Shown here in pieces: positions 16,813-24,359 of a stretch of DNA of 57,870 nucleotides (position 1 is its first letter; the number at the start of each line of letters is the position of its first letter). Source of the stretch: CAYJKB01 sp964370625 (GTDB taxonomy: Bacteria; Bacillota; Clostridia; Oscillospirales; Butyricicoccaceae); contig CAYJKB010000008.1 of NCBI GenBank assembly GCA_964370625.1, forward strand, positions 1 through 57,870, read 5' to 3'. The notes beneath the pieces are model-generated. The model did not search any database. It saw nothing but the letters and a program-made list of their open reading frames with translations, and was not told where the DNA came from. The translations under genes and the position numbers were made by a program.

Positions 16813-17979
16813 TTAACCAATAACTCTAACAGAAATTACGCTTTCAATAGCTGAAATAGCAGCAATTACATCATCAGATGGGCTAGTTTTCACATCAATG
16901 ATAGAATAAGATACGTTATCACGAGTACGGTTAACCATACCGTCAGCAGCGATACCTTTTTCTTCTAAAATTGTAGCAGCTTTGCCTAAGATATTTGCAC
17001 CATTGTTGTTAATAATACAAATTCTGTAGTCAGTTGAGCGAGGCATAGCAACAGCTGGGAAGTTTACAGAGTTTTTAATGTTACCATTTTCTAAGTAATC
17101 TGAAACTTGAATAGCTGCCATTCTTGCACAGTTTTCTTCGCTTTCAGGAGTAGATGCCCCTAAGTGAGGAAGTGGAATTACATTTTCAGCTGCAAGTAGT
17201 TTTTCATTAGGGAAGTCAGTTACATAACGAGCAACTTTGCCAGAAGCTAATGCTTCAACGATAGCATCATCATTTACAAGCTCTCCACGAGAGAAGTTCA
17301 TAATTCTAACGCCATCTTTCATAGTAGCAATGCTTTCAGCATTAATCATATCACGAGTATCAGCAGTTGCTGGCACGTGCATTGTGATATAATCACAAGT
17401 AGCAAAAATTTCTTTTACATCTTTTGCGTTTTTAGTGCCTTGTCCCATTTTCCAAGCCACATCAACTGAAAGATAAGGGTCATATCCTAATACTTCCATA
17501 CCAAGACCAGCTGCAGCATTTGCAACCATAACACCAATAGCACCAAGACCGATAACACCTAGTTTTTTGCCTTCAATTTCAGGGCCTACATATGAAGATT
17601 TACCAGCTTCTACTTGAGGTGTAATATCATCGCCTTGACCTTTAAGTGTTTTTGCCCAAGCAATACCATCAACGATACGACGAGATGACATTAAAAGAGA
17701 ACAAATAACAAGTTCTTTAACTGCATTAGCATTTGCACCAGGAGTGTTAAATACAACTACGCCAGCTTCAGCAAGTTTTGCGATAGGCACGTTGTTAACA
17801 CCAGCACCAGCACGAGCGATGCATTTTAATGTGCTAGGGAACACTGTGTCATGAAGTTTTGCACTTCTTACTAAAGCGCCTTCATATTCTTCGAAACTAT
17901 CTGAAGTTTCATATACATTTTTATCTAAAAGGCTAAGACCTTTTTCGGAAATTTTATTAAATAATTTAATTCTTTGCAT
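16813..17979 (-). CDS. serA: D-3-phosphoglycerate dehydrogenase
   Basis: SerA oxidises 3-phosphoglycerate to 3-phosphohydroxypyruvate, the first step of serine synthesis. The 388-residue protein is the short form: a D-2-hydroxyacid dehydrogenase core with NAD motif GLGAIG (144-149), catalytic Arg231, Glu259 and His272 (PHLGAST), then one ACT domain from about residue 318, the usual serine feedback site. The intervening ASB domain of longer SerA proteins is missing. ATG follows AGGAG. It starts 12 nt after serC, so the first two serine enzymes are co-expressed; serB is not in the window. Confidence 0.95.
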   Translation of the reverse strand: MQRIKLFNKISEKGLSLLDKNVYETSDSFEEYEGALVRSAKLHDTVFPSTLKCIARAGAGVNNVPIAKLAEAGVVVFNTPGANANAVKELVICSLLMSSRRIVDGIAWAKTLKGQGDDITPQVEAGKSSYVGPEIEGKKLGVIGLGAIGVMVANAAAGLGMEVLGYDPYLSVDVAWKMGQGTKNAKDVKEIFATCDYITMHVPATADTRDMINAESIATMKDGVRIMNFSRGELVNDDAIVEALASGKVARYVTDFPNEKLLAAENVIPLPHLGASTPESEENCARMAAIQVSDYLENGNIKNSVNFPAVAMPRSTDYRICIINNNGANILGKAATILEEKGIAADGMVNRTRDNVSYSIIDVKTSPSDDVIAAISAIESVISVRVIG

Positions 17980-17991
17980 ATTCGTTTTCTC

Positions 17992-19086
17992 CTATGCGTT
18001 TTCTTTTTCAAATGCTGCCATAAAGTCAACAAGTTTTTGAACACCAGCTTCTGGCATAGCGTTGTACATAGATGCACGCATACCACCAACAACACGGTGA
18101 CCTTTAAGGTTTGTCATGCCAGCTTCTTTTGCAGCTTTGATGAATTTAGCATCAAGTTCATCATCACCAGTTCTGAAAGTTACGTTCATAGTAGAACCAC
18201 TTCCGTCTACAGCTGTACCTTTAAACATTTTAGAAGTTTTTAGGTAATCATATAATATCGCAGCTTTACGCTCGTTGATAACTTGCATTTTTTCAACGCC
18301 ACCGATTTCGTCACGAATCCACTCTAAAACAAGTTTTAAGATGTAGATACCGTAAGTTGCAGGTGTGTTATACATAGAATCTTTATCAGCCATTAGTTTG
18401 TAATCAAGTAGAACTGGGCTGTTTTCTTTGTAGTTACCTAATAGGTCTTCACGAACGATAACAACAGTTACACCAGCAGGTCCCATATTTTTTTGAGCAC
18501 CAGCATAGATAACACCGTATTTTGATACATCAATAGGTTTTGATAAAATGTTTGATGACATATCAGATACTAGAGGAGTGTTGCCAGTTTCAGGAACATA
18601 TTTCCATTCAGTACCGTAGATAGTGTTGTTATCACAGATATAGAAATAATCAGCATTATCAGAAATTTTGATTTCATCTTGTGATGGAATACGAGCGTAG
18701 TTTTCTTCTTTAGTTGAACAAGCTACATTGATAGTACCGAATTTTTTAGCTTCTTTATAAGCGTTTTCAGAGAAGTTACCAGTTAAAGCATAATCTGCAA
18801 CGCCATTTTTCATAAGGTTCATTGGAACAGCAGAGAACTGCATAGTTCCGCCACCTTGCATAAATAATACTTTATAGTTATCAGGAATGCTCATTACTTC
18901 ACGAAGTAATCTTTGAGTTTCAACAATGATTGCATCATATACAGGTGAACGGTGGCTCATTTCCATAACGGACATACCACTGCCCTCATAGTTTAACATT
19001 TGTTCTGCCGCTTTTCTTAAAACACTTTCAGGAAGCATAGATGGGCCTGCTGAAAAGTTTACAATTCTTCCGTTTGTCATTTTCAA
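17992..19086 (-). CDS. serC: Phosphoserine aminotransferase
   Basis: SerC transaminates 3-phosphohydroxypyruvate to phosphoserine using PLP. The 364-residue protein has FSAGPSMLPE at the N-terminus, the phosphate-binding MQGGGTMQFSAVP loop, the PLP lysine in GAQKNMGP (Lys199) and HRVVGGMRASMYNAMP near the end, all typical. The drawn start is TTG, 7 nt from AAAGG; an ATG two codons downstream (19080) is nearly as plausible. Its promoter is at 19143-19171. Confidence 0.96.
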   Translation of the reverse strand: MKMTNGRIVNFSAGPSMLPESVLRKAAEQMLNYEGSGMSVMEMSHRSPVYDAIIVETQRLLREVMSIPDNYKVLFMQGGGTMQFSAVPMNLMKNGVADYALTGNFSENAYKEAKKFGTINVACSTKEENYARIPSQDEIKISDNADYFYICDNNTIYGTEWKYVPETGNTPLVSDMSSNILSKPIDVSKYGVIYAGAQKNMGPAGVTVVIVREDLLGNYKENSPVLLDYKLMADKDSMYNTPATYGIYILKLVLEWIRDEIGGVEKMQVINERKAAILYDYLKTSKMFKGTAVDGSGSTMNVTFRTGDDELDAKFIKAAKEAGMTNLKGHRVVGGMRASMYNAMPEAGVQKLVDFMAAFEKENA

Positions 19087-19142
19087 TTTCCAACCTTTCT
19101 TTTTTAGATAGCCCTTAATTAGAGCTAAGCATAATCAAACTA

Positions 19143-19171
19143 ATTATATATGTAAAACCTAGATATTACAA
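19143..19171 (-). promoter_or_regulatory. Probable sigma-A promoter of serC-serA
   Basis: On the minus strand TTGTAA (19166-19171), a 17-bp spacer and consensus TATAAT (19143-19148) lie about 57 bp upstream of serC. No serine T-box element is visible in the leader. Confidence 0.68.
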
Positions 19172-19690
19172 TAGATTTTTCTTAAATTGTTTCAGAATTA
19201 TAAGCAAAAATACTATAAATTTTGATGATATAAACACACACTTATAACACACATATCTTTTTAATTATAGTTTCAGCTAAATTACGCAAAAATGCAAAAA
19301 AAATATATGAAACCAGACAACACTTTTGCATCGTCACTTCATATATTTTAAAGCGATATTAAGTTTGTTAGTTAATTGTTAATTTTTTTTAAATTCTTTT
19401 GTCAACCAACATCTACGATTTTAACAATTGTATACAATTTTTGCAATTAGCATTTTATACATATTATTGTCTTTTTTTTAACATTTTTTATACCTTTTGC
19501 ACACACTTGCACATTTTGATATTTAACTTGCAAAAATCGACGTTTTTCTGTGGTTTTCTATATATTTTTGCAAGAGCATTGTCTTTACATTGCATTTCTT
19601 TCTTTTTCCTATGTGTACAATCAACTAAAGTTGTATTTTCCATTCTCTTACATATTAAATAATAAATAATTTTTTTATAACTTTCAAATA
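19172..19690. other. Long AT-rich divergent spacer without a convincing gene
   Basis: This is about 0.5 kb of very AT-rich, T-rich DNA between the serC promoter and the rpsO promoter. An 87-codon plus-strand frame at 19399-19662 is rejected: it is a string of Phe, Cys and Leu with no ribosome site. Two inverted repeats are present, each with 11-bp perfect arms and a 26-nt loop: AAATATATGAA/TTCATATATTT at 19301-19348 and CTTGCAAAAAT/ATTTTTGCAAG at 19527-19574. A small RNA or protein-binding sites are possible; nothing further is supported. Confidence 0.5.
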
Positions 19691-19695
19691 ATTTC

Positions 19696-19724
19696 TTTAC
19701 AATTCAAAATCATTATGTTACAAT
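19696..19724 (+). promoter_or_regulatory. Sigma-A promoter of rpsO
   Basis: TTTACA (19696-19701), a 17-bp spacer and TACAAT (19719-19724) precede the rpsO leader, leaving roughly 110 nt of untranslated mRNA. Confidence 0.8.
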
Positions 19725-19739
19725 ATATCGGTAATTATG

Positions 19740-19816
19740 TTACCTATAGCTCAGTTTCGGCATTAACGGCTTTAATATAAAAAGCAGTTCACCCGACCTT
19801 TACTAGGCTATAAGGA
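19740..19816 (+). ncRNA. Structured rpsO leader, candidate S15 autoregulatory element
   Basis: The leader folds on paper into nested helices: CCTATAGC pairs with GCTATAAGG (one bulged A), TCGG with CCGA inside it, and GCTTT with AAAGC as an inner hairpin. Ribosomal protein S15 represses its own translation through leader structures in several bacteria, and this element ends about 15 nt before the ribosome site. Assignment is by position and fold only. Confidence 0.5.
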
Positions 19817-19842
19817 ACAAAAAAATCTATGAGGTGAACAAA

Positions 19843-20109
19843 ATGATTAGAAAAGACCAAAAAAACACTGTTATCGAAAACAACAGAACTCACGGAACTG
19901 ATACAGGTTCTCCAGAAGTTCAAGTTGCAATTTTAACAGAACGCATCAACCAACTTACAGAACACTTAAAAGTACATCACAAAGATAACCACTCTCGTCG
20001 TGGACTTTTAAAAATGGTTGGTAAAAGAAGAAAACTTCTTAACTACCTAACAGCTAAAGATGTAGAGCGTTACCGTGCTCTTATCGCTAAACTAGGTATC
20101 AGAAAGTAA
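19843..20109 (+). CDS. rpsO: Ribosomal protein S15
   Basis: S15 is a primary 16S rRNA-binding protein of the 30S platform. The 88-residue product matches the family length and has the signatures HGTDTGSPEVQ, LTERINQLTEHLK and HHKDNHSRRGLLKMVGKRRKLLNYL. ATG 19843 is the start because GAGGTG lies 6 nt upstream; the GTG inside that site, three codons earlier, is in frame but not credible. It lies upstream of pnp in the classic order, but terminators separate the two. Confidence 0.98.
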   Translation: MIRKDQKNTVIENNRTHGTDTGSPEVQVAILTERINQLTEHLKVHHKDNHSRRGLLKMVGKRRKLLNYLTAKDVERYRALIAKLGIRK

Positions 20110-20134
20110 TCAAAGATATTAGACTTATCTAATT

Positions 20135-20171
20135 CGGGTGTGACGTGATTTTTTAATTTATGTCACACCCG
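20135..20171 (+). terminator. Stem-loop after rpsO
   Basis: A perfect 10-bp stem CGGGTGTGAC / GTCACACCCG has a 17-nt T-rich loop, 25 nt past the stop. It lacks a clear T-tail, so it may protect the 3' end or act with the next hairpin. Confidence 0.6.
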
Positions 20172-20185
20172 TTAAATCTTTAACC

Positions 20186-20224
20186 CCACAAAATACACTG
20201 TATATGTATATTTTGTGGTTTTCT
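20186..20224 (+). terminator. Rho-independent terminator between rpsO and pnp
   Basis: A 10-bp stem CCACAAAATA / TATTTTGTGG with a 13-nt loop is followed by TTTTCT. It is the second of two hairpins after rpsO and probably makes most rpsO transcripts monocistronic. Confidence 0.78.
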
Positions 20225-20293
20225 AGCACAAAATATAGTTTAATTGCCAAAAGGCAATTAATTATATGATGAAATTTTGAATTAAAATTATGT

Positions 20294-20369
20294 GGACATG
20301 TCCTTTTTAGCAGTTGAAAGACAGGCTTAATTTTTTAAAGCTGTGTTTCAAGTGCTAAACGATATGTCC
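20294..20369 (+). ncRNA. Long interrupted hairpin in the pnp 5' leader
   Basis: Arms GGACAT/ATGTCC, TAGCA/TGCTA, TTGAAA/TTTCAA and ACAGGCTT/AAGCTGT stack in order into one 76-nt hairpin with an AT-rich tip, ending 18 nt before the pnp ribosome site. In E. coli, PNPase represses itself after RNase III cuts a comparable leader stem; a similar mechanism is inferred here. Confidence 0.62.
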
Positions 20370-20398
20370 CTCAAAACCAAATTATGGAGGACAAAAAT

Positions 20399-22534
20399 AT
20401 GGTAAATCATGTACAATTCCCAAATCACAAAATATTTGAAACTACTCTTTGCGGAAGAACATTAACAGTTGAAACTGGCAAACTTGCAGGGCTTGCAAAT
20501 GGCTCTTGTCTAGTTAAATACGGTGACACAGTGGTACTAGTTACTGCGACAGCGTCAGCACGTCCACGTGATGGAATTGACTTTTTCCCTTTATCAGTTG
20601 ACGTGGAAGAGCGTCTTTATGCTGTAGGTCGTATCCCTGGAAGCTTTATGCGTCGTGAAGGTAGACCTTCTGAAGCTGCTATTCTAGCTTCTCGTTGTAT
20701 CGACCGTCCTATGCGTCCACTTTTCCCAAAAGATATGAGAAATGATGTTGCTATTGTTTGTACAATCATGGGAAATGATGGAGATAATGCCCCTGATATC
20801 GTATCAATGATTGGTGCATCTATCGCTGTTGCAATTTCTGACATTCCTTTTGACCACACAGTTGGTTCACTGGCTGTAGGTTTAGTTGATGGAAAACCTG
20901 TACTAAACCCTACTCGTGCACAACGTGATGCTAGTGATATGGATGTTACAGTTGCAGCTACAGAGCATAAAATCGTTATGATTGAAGCTGGCGCTAACGA
21001 AGTTCCTGAAGATGTTATGTTTGATGCTTTAATGGTTGCTCACGAAGAAATTAAAAAACTTTGTGCATTTATTAAAGATATTCAAAGCCAAATCGGTAAA
21101 CCTAAATTTTCTTATGAAGAACATACTATTGATGAAGATATTTGGAACACTGTTTATGATTTCTGTGCAGAAAAAATGGAACATGTTCTTGATACTGATG
21201 ATAAAACTATCCGTGATGAACGTGAAGGCACATTATTAAATGAATTCTATGCTCATGTTGGTGAAGAATGGCTTGAGGGCAAAGGCGGAGAGCTTTCTGA
21301 ATGTTTTGACAAACTTAAAAAGAAAATCGTAAGACGTTGGCTGACAGAAGGCAAACGTGTTGACGGACGTGGAATGGAAGAAGTTCGTCCTTTAGGTGCT
21401 GAAGTTGGTGTCCTTCCTCGTGCACATGGTTCAGGTTTATTTACTCGTGGACAAACTCAAGTATTATCTATTGCGACACTTGGAACTATGCGTGATGCTC
21501 AAGAACTTGATACTATCTTTGATGATACTGAAAAACGTTACTTACATCATTATAACTTCCCATCTTACTCAGTTGGTGAAACTCGTCCATCAAGAGGCCC
21601 TGGTCGTCGTGAAATCGGACACGGTGCACTTGCAGAACGTTCATTAATCCCTGTACTTCCATCTGTTGAAGAATTCCCTTATGCTATTCGTGTAGTATCA
21701 GAAGTTGTTTCTTCAAACGGTTCTACGTCACAAGGTTCTGTTTGTGGATCTACGCTTGCACTTATGGATGCTGGTGTTCCACTTAAAGCACCTGTTGCTG
21801 GTATTTCTTGTGGTTTAATCACTGATGGTGGTGCTGAAACTACATTTACAGATATTCAAGGTGTAGAAGATTTCTATGGCGATATGGACTTTAAAGTTGC
21901 TGGTTCTAAAAAAGGTATCACTTCAATTCAAGTTGATATTAAAGTTGATGGTTTAAGCCCAGAAGTTATTCGTGAAGCATTTAGAAAGTGTCGTGATGCA
22001 CGTTACATGATTTTAGATGAAATCATGCTAAAAGCTATCGAGACTCCACGTGATGATGTATCTGCTTGGGCTCCAAAAATGTTACAATTCTCAATTAATC
22101 CTGATAAAATCCGTGAAGTTATCGGCAAAGGTGGCGCTGTTATTCAAAAAATCACAGCAGAAACTAATACTAAAATCGACATCACTGATGATGGCAACAT
22201 CTGTATCGCAGCTGTTATGTCTGCTGATGCTGAAAAAGCTCGTAAAATGGTAATGGCGATTGCAAAAGACCCAGAAGCTGGCGAAGTTTACTATGGTAAA
22301 GTTGTTCGTATACTTCCAAACGTTGGCGCATTTGTTGAACTTATGCCTGGCAAAGATGGTATGGTTCATATTTCTAAACTTGAAAACCGTAGAGTTGAAA
22401 AAGTTGAAGATGTACTTGCTGTTGGCGATATGACTTATGTAAAAGTTCTTCTTATCGACGATAAAGGCAGAGTTAACCTAACTCGAAAAGATGTAACTGA
22501 AGAAGATAAAGCAAAAGCAATTTCTGCTGAATAA
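20399..22534 (+). CDS. pnp: Polyribonucleotide nucleotidyltransferase (PNPase)
   Basis: PNPase degrades RNA 3' to 5' by phosphorolysis and helps in mRNA turnover and tRNA processing. The 711-residue protein has two RNase PH domains (the second with VSSNGSTSQGSVCG and the metal-binding DFYGDMDFKVAGS), then KH (VIGKGGAVIQKI) and S1 (YYGKVVRILPNVGAFVEL) domains in the usual order. ATG 20399 is the start: GGAGG lies 8 nt upstream. The upstream ATG at 20384 overlaps that site and is rejected. A long leader hairpin precedes it. Confidence 0.98.
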   Translation: MVNHVQFPNHKIFETTLCGRTLTVETGKLAGLANGSCLVKYGDTVVLVTATASARPRDGIDFFPLSVDVEERLYAVGRIPGSFMRREGRPSEAAILASRCIDRPMRPLFPKDMRNDVAIVCTIMGNDGDNAPDIVSMIGASIAVAISDIPFDHTVGSLAVGLVDGKPVLNPTRAQRDASDMDVTVAATEHKIVMIEAGANEVPEDVMFDALMVAHEEIKKLCAFIKDIQSQIGKPKFSYEEHTIDEDIWNTVYDFCAEKMEHVLDTDDKTIRDEREGTLLNEFYAHVGEEWLEGKGGELSECFDKLKKKIVRRWLTEGKRVDGRGMEEVRPLGAEVGVLPRAHGSGLFTRGQTQVLSIATLGTMRDAQELDTIFDDTEKRYLHHYNFPSYSVGETRPSRGPGRREIGHGALAERSLIPVLPSVEEFPYAIRVVSEVVSSNGSTSQGSVCGSTLALMDAGVPLKAPVAGISCGLITDGGAETTFTDIQGVEDFYGDMDFKVAGSKKGITSIQVDIKVDGLSPEVIREAFRKCRDARYMILDEIMLKAIETPRDDVSAWAPKMLQFSINPDKIREVIGKGGAVIQKITAETNTKIDITDDGNICIAAVMSADAEKARKMVMAIAKDPEAGEVYYGKVVRILPNVGAFVELMPGKDGMVHISKLENRRVEKVEDVLAVGDMTYVKVLLIDDKGRVNLTRKDVTEEDKAKAISAE

Positions 22535-22543
22535 TTAACATTT

Positions 22544-22577
22544 AAGGTTTGATGAAATTTCATCAAACCTTTTTTTA
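22544..22577 (+). terminator. Rho-independent terminator of pnp
   Basis: A near-perfect 28-bp palindrome AAGGTTTGATGAA / TTCATCAAACCTT with a 2-nt centre is followed by a 7-T run, 10 nt past the stop. Confidence 0.95.
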
Positions 22578-22638
22578 TGTAAAACTTAATAATTTAATTT
22601 AATACTTAAAATGGATTTCTCTTTTTTCGTCACCATTT

Positions 22639-22655
22639 TGTTACAGTTTTGTTAC
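22639..22655 (+). promoter_or_regulatory. Perfect match to the WalR box upstream of the SLH gene
   Basis: TGTTAC-AGTTT-TGTTAC fits the WalR consensus TGTWAH-N5-TGTWAH exactly, in the direction of the SLH gene and ending 10 bp before its -35 element. This is close to positions reported for WalR-activated promoters in Bacillus. Binding is inferred. Confidence 0.6.
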
Positions 22656-22665
22656 TGAAATTTTA

Positions 22666-22694
22666 TTGAAAATTTGTAATTGATATGGTAAAAT
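22666..22694 (+). promoter_or_regulatory. Sigma-A promoter of the SLH protein gene
   Basis: TTGAAA (22666-22671), a 17-bp spacer and TAAAAT (22689-22694) lie 33 bp before the start codon. Confidence 0.78.
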
Positions 22695-22727
22695 TTAATA
22701 GTATTAATTTGAAAGGAAGGTTTAATC

Positions 22728-24179
22728 ATGCGAAAATTAATAATTTCAGCAATACTTCTAACTTCATTTACTATGCACACTTTTGCTTTACAATATTTTG
22801 GCGACCCTGTTTATTTACATGATAATTTAGATTCAGCCAATGAAATATCATATATGTCTGAATACAGTTTTTTAGCTCGTAATGAAACCGAATGTACTTC
22901 TGTACACGCTACTACAGTTTATGAAGAATCAATTGCAATTTCAAATGATGCATTTTTATTGTCAACTGATGACCCACTTACATATATTCAAGTTTTATCC
23001 GATGGGACAGAAACTGTTATTAAAACATCTTATCAAATTATAGGACTTACTAGGGATGGATATTTTGTAATAATTGAAGATTTGCCATATACATTAGAAG
23101 ATGGCAAACAAATTATGTTGCGAAAATATGGTTTGAAAAATGACCAGTATAATGTCATTTTACAGCCTGCATTAGATTATAATCCTATTTACGAATTAAC
23201 TTTCGACGAATATGGTATAGCATGGGTTCATTATGGTGCACCATTTACATCAGACACAACTTATTTAACAGATGAAAATGGAATATCACATGTGTCCCCT
23301 TTGCAAAGTACCGAACCCCTCGAATTAGATATTTCTACAACTACACTATTGAAATCTGATGGCACTTTATTAGATGGATATTATAAAATAAATGGAATGC
23401 ATTCATCTAGCATGTCTGAAAATCGTTATATTTTGAATAAAAATGATAAATATTATATAATTGATAGTGATTTTAATGAAATTGTATCAGCTAAAGACCT
23501 TATCGAGAGTGTAGATATAGGTAAATTTAGAGTTGACGGCAGTGTAACTGACCATAACGGAAATATTATTGAAAATTTTCCAAGTGAACAATATAAAAAT
23601 ACTATAAGCGATTGGTCAATCCCCTATTTAACTTCTGCTAATGATACTTATTTTTTGTTGGATTCTATGACATTAAATTATGCAACTACTCCAATAACAC
23701 GTAGTGAATTTTGTTTTTATGTTGTGCGTGTGCTTAAAGCTGCAAATGTTCCTATTCCAAACGTAAGTAATTATTCACCGTTTTCTGATACTTTAGATGA
23801 GAATATTCGCATTGCTCATAGTTTAGGGATAATTGATGGTATTGGAAATGGTAAATTTAATCCTTATGGAGATTTGACTCGTGAACAGGCAGCGAAAATT
23901 TTAGTAGAATTGTGTAATTTAATCGGTATTGATACTACAGAAGCATTATCTATTGACCACTTTGAAGATTATTCCCATTTTTCTTCTTGGTCGAAGGACT
24001 TTATTCTTCAAATTGCTTCAATCCAAGCACCAGATGGTAGAAGTATCATGGGTGGAACGTCTGCAAATACATTTACTCCACAAGGCACATATACAAAAGA
24101 ACAAGCCATTACGTCTTTGGTTCGTATAATGTCACTTTTAGATATTAAATATCAACCACTTCAAGATGTGACGAATTAA
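22728..24179 (+). CDS. Exported protein with S-layer homology domains
   Basis: This 483-residue protein has a signal peptide MRKLIISAILLTSFTMHTFA. The N-terminal 300 residues are beta-rich and contain short repeats resembling WG-type repeats (DKYYIIDSDFNEIV, SVTDHNGNIIENF). Two SLH domains follow (about 320-385 and 387-470), recognisable by TRSEFCFYVVRVL, FSDTLDENIRIAHSLGIIDGIGNGKFNPYGDLTREQ split over the repeat, and FTPQGTYTKEQAI. SLH domains bind pyruvylated secondary wall polymers, so the protein is probably held at the wall; the role of the N-terminal part is unknown. AAAGGAAGG precedes the ATG. It is monocistronic, with a WalR-box match above its promoter. Confidence 0.85.
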   Translation: MRKLIISAILLTSFTMHTFALQYFGDPVYLHDNLDSANEISYMSEYSFLARNETECTSVHATTVYEESIAISNDAFLLSTDDPLTYIQVLSDGTETVIKTSYQIIGLTRDGYFVIIEDLPYTLEDGKQIMLRKYGLKNDQYNVILQPALDYNPIYELTFDEYGIAWVHYGAPFTSDTTYLTDENGISHVSPLQSTEPLELDISTTTLLKSDGTLLDGYYKINGMHSSSMSENRYILNKNDKYYIIDSDFNEIVSAKDLIESVDIGKFRVDGSVTDHNGNIIENFPSEQYKNTISDWSIPYLTSANDTYFLLDSMTLNYATTPITRSEFCFYVVRVLKAANVPIPNVSNYSPFSDTLDENIRIAHSLGIIDGIGNGKFNPYGDLTREQAAKILVELCNLIGIDTTEALSIDHFEDYSHFSSWSKDFILQIASIQAPDGRSIMGGTSANTFTPQGTYTKEQAITSLVRIMSLLDIKYQPLQDVTN

Positions 24180-24185
24180 ATATCT

Positions 24186-24216
24186 AGGGTGTGACGATTT
24201 TCGCCACACCCTTTTT
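24186..24216 (+). terminator. Rho-independent terminator of the SLH protein gene
   Basis: AGGGTGTG / CACACCCT form an 8-bp stem, extended inwards by CG pairs past one mismatch, followed by TTTTT, 6 nt past the stop. Confidence 0.85.
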
Positions 24217-24303
24217 GATTTTTAGCATATTTTCCATTGCAAACCATCATTTTAAATCAATAATTTTCGAAAGACAAAATTAACAGAGAATATTTTATAT
24301 AGC

Positions 24304-24347
24304 AAAAATGGACTGTCACAAATGATTTTATCATTCAAGACAGTCCA
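24304..24347 (-). terminator. Rho-independent terminator of rpoD
   Basis: On the minus strand TGGACTGTC / GACAGTCCA (9 bp) encloses a smaller AATGAT/ATCATT hairpin and is followed by TTTTTG. It faces the SLH gene's terminator in this convergent gap. Confidence 0.85.
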
Positions 24348-24359
24348 TTAATTTTATTT

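Noticed and set aside
19087..19240. Serine T-box leader before serC
   Set aside because: No T-box consensus (AGGGTGGNACCGCG type) or specifier stem was seen on the minus strand; the promoter lies only about 57 bp from the start.
19399..19662. 87-codon plus-strand frame in the serC-rpsO spacer
   Set aside because: It has a Phe/Cys/Leu-rich composition typical of translated T-rich non-coding DNA, no ribosome site and no family resemblance.
19740..19816. Known metabolite riboswitch before rpsO
   Set aside because: No conserved aptamer blocks are present; an r-protein leader is the simpler reading.
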